From: Halovibrio variabilis
GTDB taxonomy: Bacteria; Pseudomonadota; Gammaproteobacteria; Pseudomonadales; Halomonadaceae
Direction of reading: 5' to 3'
Length of the DNA: 64,000 nucleotides
Assembly (NCBI RefSeq): GCF_007991175.1
Contig: NZ_BJXV01000001.1
Coordinates: 186,001-250,000, forward strand
Below are positions 9,268-17,633 of the stretch, in pieces. The notes beneath the pieces are model-generated. The model saw only the letters and a program-made list of their open reading frames with translations. It made no database searches and was not told where the DNA came from. The position numbers and the translations under genes were made by a program. How positions within the stretch are numbered: the first letter of the stretch is position 1; every line of letters starts with the position of its first letter.

Positions 9268-10623
9268 TCACAAGATAATCAGCGTCGCCAGCCCCAGGAA
9301 CGACAAAAATCCAACTACATCGGTAACGGTGGTTAAAATCACCGCGCCGGATAACGCTGGATCAATCTGCAGCTTTTTCAACACCAATGGAATCAGCACC
9401 CCAGCGACATTGGCCAGGCTCATATTGATAAAGATGGCCAGTGTAATCACCAGCGTAATCATGGCGTCGCCAAACCAAATATGGGCAATTAAGCCGACCA
9501 CTAATGCCCACACCAGGCCGTTACTCATGCCCACCCACATCTCTTTGTTATAAAGCCACTTTATATTGTTACCCGCGAGCTGGCCCAGCGCTATACCGCG
9601 TATGACGACGGTGAGGGTTTGACTGCCGGCGATACCCCCCATGCTGGCAACGACTGGCATCAAAATCGCCAGCGCGACAATTTGATCTAAGACCGCTTCA
9701 AACTGCCCAATCACAAAAGCGGCTAGAAAAGCGGTTAACAGATTAATGCCCAGCCAAATGCCGCGGCTTTTGGTGCTTCGCATGATCGGGGTAAAGACTT
9801 CTTCTTCATCACTGACGCCGGACATATGTTTAAGCGTCAGGTCGGCATCATCTTGGGTGATTTCTAATACGTCAGCGGAGTTGAGCTGGCCGACCAATAA
9901 CCCTTCGCTATCGCATACGGGGACAAAGTGGAGTTCTTTAGAGCGCAATAACGCGGCGGCATCGCTGACTTTCATTTGATCATTCAGGGTGAAGAAATCA
10001 TCCATATAATCATCAACCACGGCATCTTGTGGCTGTTTGATTAAATCAATCAGGGTCAAGGTGCCGAGTAAGCGCTTATCCTTGTCCGTAATCATGATCT
10101 GCTGTGACTCATCGTCGAGCAGGTGGTGAATGCGGATATAGCGTTGCACGGCTTCTAACGACACGCCTTGTTTTACATTGACCGTTTCGGGGTCCATGTA
10201 GCGCCCCACCACATCATCTTCATAGGCATGAAGATTCTCGACCTGGGCGCGAATATCCTGGTCTAAGCTGGCGTAAACGCTGGTTTTGATGGCTTCGTCG
10301 GCAACATCCAGTACTTCAGCAACTTCTTGAGCATCCAGGCCTTTAACAATTTGCTCTACGTCGCTGGCAGATAAATCTTCGATGTAGTCGCCACGAATAT
10401 CCTCGTCAACTTCGGCGAGCACCTCGCCGATTAAATCGTCAGGAACATATTCCCAAAGATAATTTCGTGTTTTGGCCGGAAAGGACTCAAGTGTGCGCGC
10501 AATCTCCAAGCTATCAAGCTCGGTGAACAGCTCTTTTAGGGCCGTTGTATCTTCTTCATCTAATAGCTTTTGAAGATACAGCAGCTGTTCCTCAATATTG
10601 GTGTATTTTTCATCATCGCGCAT
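9268..10623 (-). CDS. mgtE: Magnesium transporter MgtE
   Basis: The 451-residue protein has the MgtE layout: an acidic N-terminal superhelical domain (about 1-130, with LADVDE-like repeats), two CBS domains (about 135-255) and a C-terminal five-helix pore containing PVVASMGGIAGSQTLTV. It is a Mg2+-gated Mg2+ channel/transporter of the inner membrane. Two ATGs are possible: for the one at 10632 AAAGG abuts the codon directly, whereas ATG 10623 (MRDDEKYT) has AAAGGA about eight bases upstream, so the latter is chosen. No M-box riboswitch is apparent in the leader. Confidence 0.94.
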   Translation of the reverse strand: MRDDEKYTNIEEQLLYLQKLLDEEDTTALKELFTELDSLEIARTLESFPAKTRNYLWEYVPDDLIGEVLAEVDEDIRGDYIEDLSASDVEQIVKGLDAQEVAEVLDVADEAIKTSVYASLDQDIRAQVENLHAYEDDVVGRYMDPETVNVKQGVSLEAVQRYIRIHHLLDDESQQIMITDKDKRLLGTLTLIDLIKQPQDAVVDDYMDDFFTLNDQMKVSDAAALLRSKELHFVPVCDSEGLLVGQLNSADVLEITQDDADLTLKHMSGVSDEEEVFTPIMRSTKSRGIWLGINLLTAFLAAFVIGQFEAVLDQIVALAILMPVVASMGGIAGSQTLTVVIRGIALGQLAGNNIKWLYNKEMWVGMSNGLVWALVVGLIAHIWFGDAMITLVITLAIFINMSLANVAGVLIPLVLKKLQIDPALSGAVILTTVTDVVGFLSFLGLATLIIL

Positions 10624-10792
10624 AGAGTCCATCCTTTGGAGAATTAATTTTTATAACCGTAAATTGAAAGCGTTTGATGGCTCACTATGAATCTTATAGG
10701 CAGGCTTAGCGGAAAGCCATGGAGGCTCCCTGCTAAGCATCAACGACTAAGCGTCAATGGCTTTAGGTAAGGTATAGCTAATGTGCTGGCGC
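10624..10792. other. Intergenic region between mgtE and the small DUF gene
   Basis: The spacer upstream of mgtE contains an interrupted inverted repeat, GCTTAGC near 10707 and GCTAAGC near 10732, with a smaller AGCC/AGGCT repeat inside. It may be the terminator of the minus-strand gene upstream. No T-run is evident. Confidence 0.3.
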
Positions 10793-11131
10793 TTAATGGC
10801 GCGTTGCAAACGCCACCCGAACGCCGTAGGCCATGCGCTGCTGGGCGGAAACTGGCGGGCTGTCGTTACCAATCATCTCATCGGTGGCATCGGCCCAGGT
10901 CAGAATGCCGTGGGTAAAGCCAAGCGGGGCAAGCGCCCGGCTGACCCATTGCGTGCCGGTAAAGCGCTTAGTTTCGCCTTGTGCATCGACCAGCAGGCTA
11001 GCGCTACCATGTTGGTGTAAACGAACGATATACCAGCCCATATCCAGGCCGAGTAACTCTACGTCAGGCAGCGGTGCTGGGCGTTGTGCGAGTTGGTCAA
11101 GGGTGAGGTGGGCGGGAAGCGGTGACGACAT
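10793..11131 (-). CDS. Small conserved protein, DUF6482-like
   Basis: The 112-residue product contains DVELLGLDMGWYIVRLHQ, a SLLVDAQGETKRF strand pair, and a closing helix-rich end. The pattern (short beta-rich protein binding a 'value plus header' layout) reminds me of the DUF6482 proteins of Pseudomonas and Halomonas, but that is from memory and no function is known. There is no signal peptide or membrane segment. It lies between mgtE and acdS, both on the same strand, separated from acdS by a strong hairpin, so it is probably transcribed on its own. Confidence 0.65.
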   Translation of the reverse strand: MSSPLPAHLTLDQLAQRPAPLPDVELLGLDMGWYIVRLHQHGSASLLVDAQGETKRFTGTQWVSRALAPLGFTHGILTWADATDEMIGNDSPPVSAQQRMAYGVRVAFATRH

Positions 11132-11237
11132 GGCATATCCTCATCGATGGGAATCTTATACGCCGAGTGTAAATTCTGCTCTACATTTGTACAGTGCTTT
11201 TATAGCAAGGTGCTTGAAAACGCGGCTGTTAGCCACA

Positions 11238-11275
11238 CCGCCTGATCGGCGTCATTGAGACGCCAGATCAGGCGG
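11238..11275 (-). terminator. Large hairpin downstream of acdS
   Basis: CCGCCTGATC at 11238-11247 pairs perfectly with GATCAGGCGG at 11266-11275. An inner GGCGTC/GACGCC stem follows with a single bulged A and a 5-nt loop. It sits just after the acdS stop. A T-run is lacking, so termination may be factor-assisted. Confidence 0.65.
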
Positions 11276-11295
11276 GCAGGGCGGATGCTTAGCCG

Positions 11296-12312
11296 TTAAC
11301 CGTTACGAAACAGGAAACTATAGGCATTTAGCGCCGGTACGCCGCCCAGGTGGGCGTAAAGCACTTTGGAGCCAGCGGGGAATTCACCGTTGCGCACCCT
11401 ATCGATCATGCCGTGCATGGATTTGCCTTCGTAAACCGGGTCGGTGAGTACACCTTCCAGGCGGGCGCACAGGCGAATGGCTTCCAGCGTGCCTTCATTG
11501 GGCAGGCCGTATTCCGGGCCGCCATAGCGGGTATCCAAAATCACATCGTCATCGGTTATGCCGCCTTCCAGTTCCACCAGTTCGGCGGTGTTGCGGGCGA
11601 TGCGTAGGATCTGTTCGCGGGTTTGCTCGGGTTTGGCAGACGCGTCAATGCCGATCACTCGCTGGGCACGGCCATCAGCGGCAAAGCCCACCACCATGCC
11701 TGCCTGGGTGCTGCCGGTGACCGAGCACACCACGATATAGTCAAAGGTGAAGCCCAGCTCTTTCTCCTGCTGGCGCACCTCTTCGGCAAAGCCCACGAAG
11801 CCTAATCCGCCATACGGGTGCTCGGAACAACCCGCAGGAATCGGGAAGGGCTTACCGCCACGCTGGCGAACATCTTCCATGGCCTGCTCCCAGCTGGGGC
11901 GAATGCCGATATCGAACCCCGCGTCGTCCAGGCGCACGTCGGCGCCCATGATGCGCGACATCTCGATATTGCCCACCCGGTCATAGACCGCGTCGGCGTA
12001 GTTGACCCAATTTTCCTGTACCAGCACGCACTGCATACCCAGATGAGCGGCAACCGCCGCGACCTGGCGGGTCTGGTTGGACTGAATGCCGCCAATCGAT
12101 ACCAGCGTATCGCAGCCCTGTTCCAGCGCTTCGGGAATCAGGTACTCCAGCTTGCGGGTTTTGTTACCGCCAAAGGCCAGGCCGCTATTGCAGTCTTCGC
12201 GCTTGGCGTAGAGCTCGACTTCACCGCCGAGATGTTCACTCAGCCGTTTTAGCGGCGTGATGGGGGAGGGGCCAAACGTCAGCGGGTAACGTGGAAAGCG
12301 TTCTAGGTTCAT
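11296..12312 (-). CDS. acdS: 1-aminocyclopropane-1-carboxylate (ACC) deaminase
   Basis: The 338-residue protein follows the well-studied Pseudomonas ACC deaminase almost throughout. The PLP lysine is in [13 protein letters not shown] (Lys 51), [20 protein letters not shown] is conserved, and the positions that separate true ACC deaminases from D-cysteine desulfhydrase are present: Tyr-Glu in [13 protein letters not shown] (about 294-295) and Leu in [11 protein letters not shown] (about 322). The cytosolic enzyme converts ACC, the plant ethylene precursor, to 2-oxobutyrate and ammonia. It is divergent from an Lrp-type gene, the classical acdR-acdS arrangement. Confidence 0.96.
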   Translation of the reverse strand: MNLERFPRYPLTFGPSPITPLKRLSEHLGGEVELYAKREDCNSGLAFGGNKTRKLEYLIPEALEQGCDTLVSIGGIQSNQTRQVAAVAAHLGMQCVLVQENWVNYADAVYDRVGNIEMSRIMGADVRLDDAGFDIGIRPSWEQAMEDVRQRGGKPFPIPAGCSEHPYGGLGFVGFAEEVRQQEKELGFTFDYIVVCSVTGSTQAGMVVGFAADGRAQRVIGIDASAKPEQTREQILRIARNTAELVELEGGITDDDVILDTRYGGPEYGLPNEGTLEAIRLCARLEGVLTDPVYEGKSMHGMIDRVRNGEFPAGSKVLYAHLGGVPALNAYSFLFRNG

Positions 12313-12547
12313 AACAGGCTCCAGCTTTTAAGCGTTTCAGTGCGAAATAGAAAGCTCGCTTGGCGAGGGTTTTGTGAAAGGTTTTTGTGAAAGCTATGTG
12401 TGAACAGTTGGCGCGCTCTGCTATTTATACTAAGTGTTAGCTGCAATTTTTGTGTTGCAAAATGAAAGCTTTTGAAGCAATTAATGTTGGTGTTAAGTGA
12501 TTTCTATGGTTTTAAATGGTGTTTAAATATCAATAAGGTAAATAATA
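12313..12547. promoter_or_regulatory. acdS-acdR divergent promoter region
   Basis: The 235-bp spacer is much more AT-rich than its flanks. It contains a partly symmetric stretch around 12455-12480 (TTGCAAAATGAAAGC then TTTTGAAGCAA) that is a plausible Lrp/AcdR-type operator. In characterised acdR-acdS systems the regulator acts on this spacer; the exact sites here are inference. Confidence 0.5.
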
Positions 12548-13054
12548 GTGCGCTCAAAAACCTCCCGTTCAGGCGCTGAGCCTGATGATCAGGCGGCTGA
12601 ACTAGACCGAACAGATCGGCGTATTCTTAAGCTGCTGCAAGACGACGCTACACTTTCCAATGTGGCATTGGCGGAGCAGGTGAGCCTGAGCCCTGCGGCG
12701 TGTTTACGGCGGGTGGAAAAGCTCAAACGGGACGGGGTGATCAGCCGGGTGGTGGCGCATTTAGACCCGGAACAGCTTCAGGCGGGGATGGTGGTATTGA
12801 TTGGCGTGGTGCTGGATCGCTCGACGCCGGAATCCTTCGCCGCCTTTGAAGAGGCGGCCCAGAAAGTGTCCGGCTGTATGGAGTGCCACGTGGTCACGGG
12901 GGAGTTCGACTACTTTATGCTGGTGCGCACCCGGGACAGCCAAAGCTTCAACCGGCTGCATGCCGAACAGCTGCTCTACCTGCCCGGTGTACGCCAGATC
13001 CGCTCCTTTATGGGCCTGCGCCAAGTGGTTTCTACCCATAAGGTGCCGATGTAG
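12548..13054 (+). CDS. acdR: Lrp/AsnC-family regulator of ACC deaminase (AcdR)
   Basis: The 168-residue protein has an N-terminal Lrp helix-turn-helix (LDRTDRRILKLLQDD, then ALAEQVSLSPAACLRRVEKL, about residues 20-60) and a C-terminal RAM/AsnC ligand domain (about 75-155) with MECHVVTGEFDYFMLVRT. A charged extension of about 20 residues precedes the HTH. The GTG start has a weak AAGG-type site. It is divergent from acdS, as AcdR is in ACC-deaminase-producing pseudomonads, and is therefore expected to activate acdS in response to ACC or leucine. Confidence 0.88.
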   Translation: MRSKTSRSGAEPDDQAAELDRTDRRILKLLQDDATLSNVALAEQVSLSPAACLRRVEKLKRDGVISRVVAHLDPEQLQAGMVVLIGVVLDRSTPESFAAFEEAAQKVSGCMECHVVTGEFDYFMLVRTRDSQSFNRLHAEQLLYLPGVRQIRSFMGLRQVVSTHKVPM

Positions 13055-13058
13055 CGTG

Positions 13059-13433
13059 CTAAGGCGAGGAAGACGGCTCGGGCCGGGTGACCAGCCATAG
13101 CGCAACGACGGTCAGGAAAACGACCAGCGCCCAGCGCAGCCAACCTTCTCCCAGTGACCAGATGATAAGCAGCGCGCTCGCCGCTAGCATGCCCACGGCG
13201 GCTAGCTTAGCGCGCCGGGGGATAGCGCGCTCTTGTTCCCAGTTCAACAGCAGTGGGCCGACATAGTGGCGCGAGCGAATCCATGCTTCGAAACGCGGTG
13301 AGCCTTTGGAGGCGCAGTAAACCGCCATCAGCATAAACACGGTGGTAGGCAGCAGGGGTAGAAAAATACCCACTACGCCGATACTAAAACTGATTGCCGC
13401 CAACGCTATCCATAGGGCGCGTATAAGTCCCAT
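13059..13433 (-). CDS. YbaN-like DUF454 inner-membrane protein
   Basis: The 124-residue protein has a paired hydrophobic N-terminus (ALWIALAAISFSIGVVGIFL), the DUF454 hallmark LPLLPTTVFMLMAVYCASK followed by SPRFEAWI, and two closely spaced C-terminal helices. It is an inner-membrane protein of unknown function like E. coli YbaN. ATG 13433 is preferred over GTG 13439 because GGGAG lies at proper spacing before the ATG. It is convergent with acdR, only 4 bp apart. Confidence 0.83.
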   Translation of the reverse strand: MGLIRALWIALAAISFSIGVVGIFLPLLPTTVFMLMAVYCASKGSPRFEAWIRSRHYVGPLLLNWEQERAIPRRAKLAAVGMLAASALLIIWSLGEGWLRWALVVFLTVVALWLVTRPEPSSSP

Positions 13434-13554
13434 CCTCACTCCCCATTGGCACTCGCTGATGCGTAAACAGTCCGTTACGTATGGATAAGTATGGATTTAT
13501 ACCACGGCGGCGCTACTCAATGGGATGGTTAATGCTGGTTTGATGACGGATGGA

Positions 13555-14316
13555 TCAAGGCATCAGGGCCAGCAGCGGCTTGCCTTGGGTGCCGCCCTCA
13601 ACATGCTGCAGCTCGGCCGCATAAACGTCAGCGATGGTGGCGGGGTTGAGCACTTGGTGGGGGAGGCCATGGTCAATACGCTTGCCTTGATGCATTAGCC
13701 AGACACGATCAGCGTAGGTGCCTGCCAGGTTCAGGTCGTGAAGCACACAGACGACCGCCATATGGCGCTGCACGGCCCAGGCACGTAGCTGGCGCATCAG
13801 GCGCTGCTGTTGGCCGATATCCAGCGCACTGGTCGGCTCATCCAGCAGGAGAAGACCGCCATCCTTGGCGGTAGGAGAACGCCTTGAGAGGAGCTGGCAG
13901 GCGCCCCTTGCCACCATCACCCGCTGGCGTTCGCCGCCGGAAAGCGAGAGCACGCTGCGCGTGGCAAGGTGGGTCAAGTCCAAGTCGTCTAGCAGCTCGG
14001 CGACCAGCGATTGCTCTGGGTTGCAACCTAGGCACACCAACTCGTCGACTCGCCAATCAAACCCGAGCGGTTCCTGCTGGGCGACCAGCGCGCGGCGGCT
14101 GGCAAGCTCGCTGATCGGCCATTCGCGCAAGGGTTTTCCATCCAGGTGAAGCTCGCCCTGCTCGGCAGGGCGAAAGCCTGACAGCATGCTAAGCAGCGTG
14201 CTCTTGCCCGCACCGTTGGGGCCGACAATGGCGAGTAGCTCGCCGGGGCGAATGCTGCCGTCAAGAGGGGCTAACGCGGGCGTGGCCAGCAAGCCCGCCT
14301 GATGCAGGGTTAGCAT
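13555..14316 (-). CDS. hmuV: Haemin ABC transporter ATP-binding protein HmuV
   Basis: The 253-residue ABC ATPase has Walker A GPNGAGKST near residue 36, signature LSGGERQRVMVARG, Walker B LLLLDEPTSALD and an H-loop in VCVLHDLNLAGTYAD. The HmuV subfamily is indicated by the heme operon context. The open frame extends far upstream inside hmuU, but the ATG at 14316 overlaps the hmuU stop by 7 nt (ATGCTAA) and begins at the normal family start. It powers haem import from the periplasm with HmuU and HmuT. Last gene of the operon. Confidence 0.93.
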   Translation of the reverse strand: MLTLHQAGLLATPALAPLDGSIRPGELLAIVGPNGAGKSTLLSMLSGFRPAEQGELHLDGKPLREWPISELASRRALVAQQEPLGFDWRVDELVCLGCNPEQSLVAELLDDLDLTHLATRSVLSLSGGERQRVMVARGACQLLSRRSPTAKDGGLLLLDEPTSALDIGQQQRLMRQLRAWAVQRHMAVVCVLHDLNLAGTYADRVWLMHQGKRIDHGLPHQVLNPATIADVYAAELQHVEGGTQGKPLLALMP

Positions 14317-15350
14317 GAACGGCTCCGGCGCATGAGGAGATAAAGGAAATAGGGCCCGCCTAGAAGGCTCGTCAGCAATCCCACCGGGATCTCTGCCGGT
14401 GCGCCAAGCGTGCGTGCCAGGGTGTCGGCGACCACTAATAGCAGGGCGCCACCGAGCATCGACGCGGGCAGCAGCAGGCGGTGACCAGGCCCCAGCCATA
14501 GCCGTAGGCAGTGCGGCACCAGCAGGCCAAGAAAGCCAATCACGCCGGTTAACGCCACGCATAGCCCAACGCCCAGCGAGGTGGCCACGACGATACGGCG
14601 TTTGAGGCGTGGCGCGTCTAACCCTGCGGCATGGGCGGTGGTTTCGCCAAGCTGCAGCAGATCGAGTTCGCTGGCGCTGCGCAGCAACAGCCACAAGGCC
14701 AGCGGCATCAACACCAGGGCCAGCGCCGTCGTGCGCCAGAGTGAGTTGGTGAGGCTACCCATGCCCCACAGGCTGAGCTGACGGAGTTCTTCATCGCTGG
14801 CGATAAACGCCAGCAGGCCGCCGCCAGCGCCAGCCAAGGTGTTAATCGCCAGGCCCGCCAACAGCAACGTCATGACCGCAGCGCTGCCGCCGCCTTGGCG
14901 CTTGGCCAGGCTAAACACGATGACGCATACGCTTAGGGCGCCCAGAAAGCCCGCGGCAAACTGACCGTAAAGGCTGGCCGCACCGCTGCCTTGGAAAAGC
15001 ACTATCCAGAGCGCGACAAACAGCCCTGCGCCGCTGGCAAGCCCCAACAATGTTGGGTCGGCTAACGGGTTGCGGAACAGGCCCTGCATTGCCGCGCCGC
15101 TGCCTGCCAGCATCGCACCGACCACCACACCCAGCAGTAAGCGCGGCAAACGCAGCTGCCACCACACCTGTACGCTGAGAGCATCGGCGTTGCCGGTTAA
15201 CAGGGCCCAGGGGGAGATACCCAGCGCGCCAGAGGTGGCCCCCCACGCTAAGGCCAGCATCAGGGCGGCGATTAAACCAATTAGCACGCGTGGCGCGCGG
15301 CTGGCTGGCAGCCAGATCCGGTAGCGATAGGCGTTGAGGCTGGCGATCAT
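14310..15350 (-). CDS. hmuU: Haemin ABC transporter permease HmuU (FecCD family)
   Basis: The 346-residue protein has about ten membrane helices and FecCD-family landmarks: PRLLLGVVVGAMLAGSGAAMQ near residue 75, NPLADPTLLGLASGAGLF just after it, and GFLGLLVPHCLRLWLGPGHR near 275. It forms the homodimeric inner-membrane channel for haem. Its ATG overlaps the hmuT stop in an ATGA arrangement, and its own stop overlaps hmuV. Confidence 0.94.
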   Translation of the reverse strand: MIASLNAYRYRIWLPASRAPRVLIGLIAALMLALAWGATSGALGISPWALLTGNADALSVQVWWQLRLPRLLLGVVVGAMLAGSGAAMQGLFRNPLADPTLLGLASGAGLFVALWIVLFQGSGAASLYGQFAAGFLGALSVCVIVFSLAKRQGGGSAAVMTLLLAGLAINTLAGAGGGLLAFIASDEELRQLSLWGMGSLTNSLWRTTALALVLMPLALWLLLRSASELDLLQLGETTAHAAGLDAPRLKRRIVVATSLGVGLCVALTGVIGFLGLLVPHCLRLWLGPGHRLLLPASMLGGALLLVVADTLARTLGAPAEIPVGLLTSLLGGPYFLYLLMRRSRSC

Positions 15351-16231
15351 GGGCTCACCTGGGCGGTGGTGGGCGCACCCAAGAGGTCTTCGGCGGCTTG
15401 GCGCAGAGTGAGTAGCTGATCAGGGGCGCGGGGGCCAAAGCCGAGCAGCGCTTGGTCATCAATCACAATCAGCTGTTGCTCGCGGCCCGCTGGCGTTAGC
15501 GCCATGCCGGGTAGCTGCCATAGCGCCGCTTCACCGCCGAGGGCGTTTAGCCCGCGCTGGGACATAATCACCAGCTCGGGGGCCTGCTTGGCAAGCGCTT
15601 CGGCACCGACGCTTTGGTAGCCCGCCATCGCCGCAAACGCATTTTCAAGGCTAATGGCTTCTAGGGCGGTATGCGCTGCTGTGTCGCTGCCCGCCACCCG
15701 GGGGGTTAAGCCGCTATGCTGGAGGATAAACATCGCGCGGGTCGGCGGTAGCGGCGGTAGTCGCGCTAACCGCTCAAGCTTTTGGTCCAACTCGCTGGCT
15801 AATGCGTCGCCTTCCTCGCTGCGACCGGTGAGTCGGCCAACGGTACGCACCTTGTCGGCAATGGCATCCAAGGTAGGTGGGGCGTTGATCGTCTCAACCG
15901 TGACACCGACGGCCGCTAGCTGCTCCAACACTTCTTGCGGGCCTGCGTGCCCCGCTGCCAGCACGCGGTCAGGCTGAAGCGAAAGCACGCTTTCAGCGGA
16001 AAGCTGGCGCAGATAGCCGACTGACGGTAGGGCGGCCATCTGCGGGGGATAAAGCACGGTATCGTCCCGGGCGACCACGTTGGCGTCGGCATCCAGCGCC
16101 GCCAGGGTGGCGGCAATATCGCCGCCGAGGACTATCCAGCGTTCGTCAGCATGGGCCAGCGGTGCACCGGCGAGCAGCCATCCGAGCGTGATAGCGGCGA
16201 ACACGCGTGAGGCTAAGCGGGTGGGCATCAT
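15347..16231 (-). CDS. hmuT: Periplasmic haemin-binding protein HmuT
   Basis: The 294-residue protein starts MMPTRLASRVFAA with a Sec signal peptide cut near LAHA-DERW. It then shows the class III periplasmic binding fold (VLGGDIAATLAAL, then GYLRQLSAESVLSLQPDRVLA, and LVIMSQRGLNALGG). It delivers haem to HmuUV. The start ATG overlaps the hmuS stop (ATGA) and is preceded by AGGAGG on the coding strand, which rules out the longer N-terminus inside hmuS. A second adjacent ATG one codon on is equally possible. Confidence 0.92.
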   Translation of the reverse strand: MMPTRLASRVFAAITLGWLLAGAPLAHADERWIVLGGDIAATLAALDADANVVARDDTVLYPPQMAALPSVGYLRQLSAESVLSLQPDRVLAAGHAGPQEVLEQLAAVGVTVETINAPPTLDAIADKVRTVGRLTGRSEEGDALASELDQKLERLARLPPLPPTRAMFILQHSGLTPRVAGSDTAAHTALEAISLENAFAAMAGYQSVGAEALAKQAPELVIMSQRGLNALGGEAALWQLPGMALTPAGREQQLIVIDDQALLGFGPRAPDQLLTLRQAAEDLLGAPTTAQVSP

Positions 16232-17280
16232 GCGACCTCCTGGCAACGACCTAGTTCGTCGAGGAGCTGCCGCCACTCGCGTCTTTCCGCCCGGCCTTCC
16301 TGGCGCTGCGCGTAAAGCTGCAGGGCTAGCGAGCCCTCGGCATCGAAGGCTTCAATGCTGGTGACGCCGCCGTCGCGATTGGGTTTGTTGACTTGCCACA
16401 CTTGGTCAATGGCGCTGTCGTTGAGGTGCAGGGTGAACTGTTCACCCAACAGGTTTAGCCAGCCGCGGGCACGTTGCGGGGCAGGCAGTGTGCCGGTGCG
16501 GATCTGCACGCAGCCGGGGCTGGCGACAAACAGCATCAACGGCAGTGCCCGTTGGCTGGCGTGCTGGAGCGCTGTTTCCAGGGCCTGCACGGGCAGCGCG
16601 CGGGTATAGCGGCCTTCCATTAGCCGGTTGGCTTCGATGCGTTCCAAGCGATGGCGCTGTAGCAGCGCAAAAAATTGGTGCACATCGCGCATCGCCCCCC
16701 ATTCGCCGGCAAGGCTAGGCACGCTGGGGAGCGGTCGCTGTGAACGCGGCGCCAGCTGAGTAAAGGCCGGTGAGTCTGTATTGCCGAGTGCCGCCAAGGC
16801 GGCCCATGCGGGTGGTAGCGGGTTCTCCAGCGCAAAGCATTTGTGAATGGCTCGACCATGGCGGTCAAAGACCTGAACGCTCCAGCGCCATGTCTCACGG
16901 CCATCCTGCTGAGGGATCAGGTCTCGAATCAAGCAGGCCCAGTGCCAGTGGGTGTAGAGCAGTCGCAGATCCAAGCCGCCCGGGTCGAGCAGCAGACCCG
17001 TATGCGAACCGCCACTCAGTGCCGGGTAGTCGCCTTGTTGTTCCAGCACCGCCAGCCGCGATCGCGTTAATGCTTTGACCTGCCCTAGCAGGCTGAAATG
17101 CTCGGCAAGCTCATGGGGCGCCAATGGTAGTGTCGACACCTCGCGGCCAAGGCGGGCGGCTTGAAGCTCGCCTTCGCTGATCGCTAAACGTTCGGCTATC
17201 TCAAGGGCGGGAAGGCGCGGTTGAGCGGTACGGGCGTTGTCAAAGGCTTCTAAAATTGCGATTTTTTGAGCTTGGATCAT
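16228..17280 (-). CDS. hmuS: Haemin-degrading/transfer factor HmuS (HemS/ChuS family)
   Basis: The 350-residue protein shows the internal duplication of HemS/ChuS proteins: two domains of about 170 residues with repeated LLGQVKALTRSRLAVLEQ / HQFFALLQRHRLERIEAN helices. Each is followed by a LNLLGEQFTLHLNDSAIDQ-type or LLLDPGGLDLRLLY strand segment and a VFD.HG / SIEAFDAEG segment. Members bind haem in the cytosol and either degrade it or pass it to an oxygenase. It precedes hmuTUV and follows a small coupled open frame and a Fur box. Confidence 0.9.
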   Translation of the reverse strand: MIQAQKIAILEAFDNARTAQPRLPALEIAERLAISEGELQAARLGREVSTLPLAPHELAEHFSLLGQVKALTRSRLAVLEQQGDYPALSGGSHTGLLLDPGGLDLRLLYTHWHWACLIRDLIPQQDGRETWRWSVQVFDRHGRAIHKCFALENPLPPAWAALAALGNTDSPAFTQLAPRSQRPLPSVPSLAGEWGAMRDVHQFFALLQRHRLERIEANRLMEGRYTRALPVQALETALQHASQRALPLMLFVASPGCVQIRTGTLPAPQRARGWLNLLGEQFTLHLNDSAIDQVWQVNKPNRDGGVTSIEAFDAEGSLALQLYAQRQEGRAERREWRQLLDELGRCQEVA

Positions 17281-17393
17281 GAATCATCTCCCTGCTGTTG
17301 AGGGCGGCAAAAGTACGCCTGCGCGTTTAAAATGCTGGCGACGCTTGCCGAGAAGCGCTCGGCTACCCACGTGACGAGCCGCTGCAGGCGCAT
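17277..17393 (-). CDS. Possible 38-residue leader or small protein upstream of hmuS
   Basis: An open frame of 38 codons (starting MRLQRLVTWVAERF, ending QQQGDDS) stops with a TGA overlapping the hmuS ATG in an ATGA arrangement. The frame lies between the Fur box and hmuS. Its position suggests a HemP/HmuP-like gene, but I cannot see the conserved HemP core, so it may only be a translational leader. The helical, slightly basic N-terminus offers no further clue. Confidence 0.35.
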   Translation of the reverse strand: MRLQRLVTWVAERFSASVASILNAQAYFCRPQQQGDDS

Positions 17394-17444
17394 CGCTCTG
17401 TTCAGCACCCTTATCGGGCAGCTGCATGAGAGGGAAACCCCCAT

Positions 17445-17463
17445 GTTAATGATAACTATTAGC
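17445..17463 (-). promoter_or_regulatory. Fur box upstream of the haem operon
   Basis: GTTAATGATAACTATTAGC matches the 19-bp Fur consensus at 15 of 19 positions by direct comparison. It lies upstream of hmuSTUV on the minus strand, about 50 bp before the small leader frame, and predicts iron-repressed haem import. Confidence 0.75.
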
Positions 17464-17633
17464 GTTAATTTAGCAGAGTTATCGATATCCCTCAATAAGA
17501 TTTGAGTGGCCAAGGCGTCTACCACCCCGAAGCTTCACCCAAATGCAGACAGGCGGTCACAGTCCTGTCATTTCGCTTCGATAGGCTATTGACGTTAAAC
17601 CGTTGGCTAAAAAATGACCGGGGAGCGCAAAAA

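Noticed and set aside
14317..14694. N-terminal extension of HmuV
   Set aside because: The extension is hmuU read in another frame; HmuV begins at 14316.
17277..17393. HemP gene
   Set aside because: The frame does not show the conserved HemP core; kept only as a possible leader.
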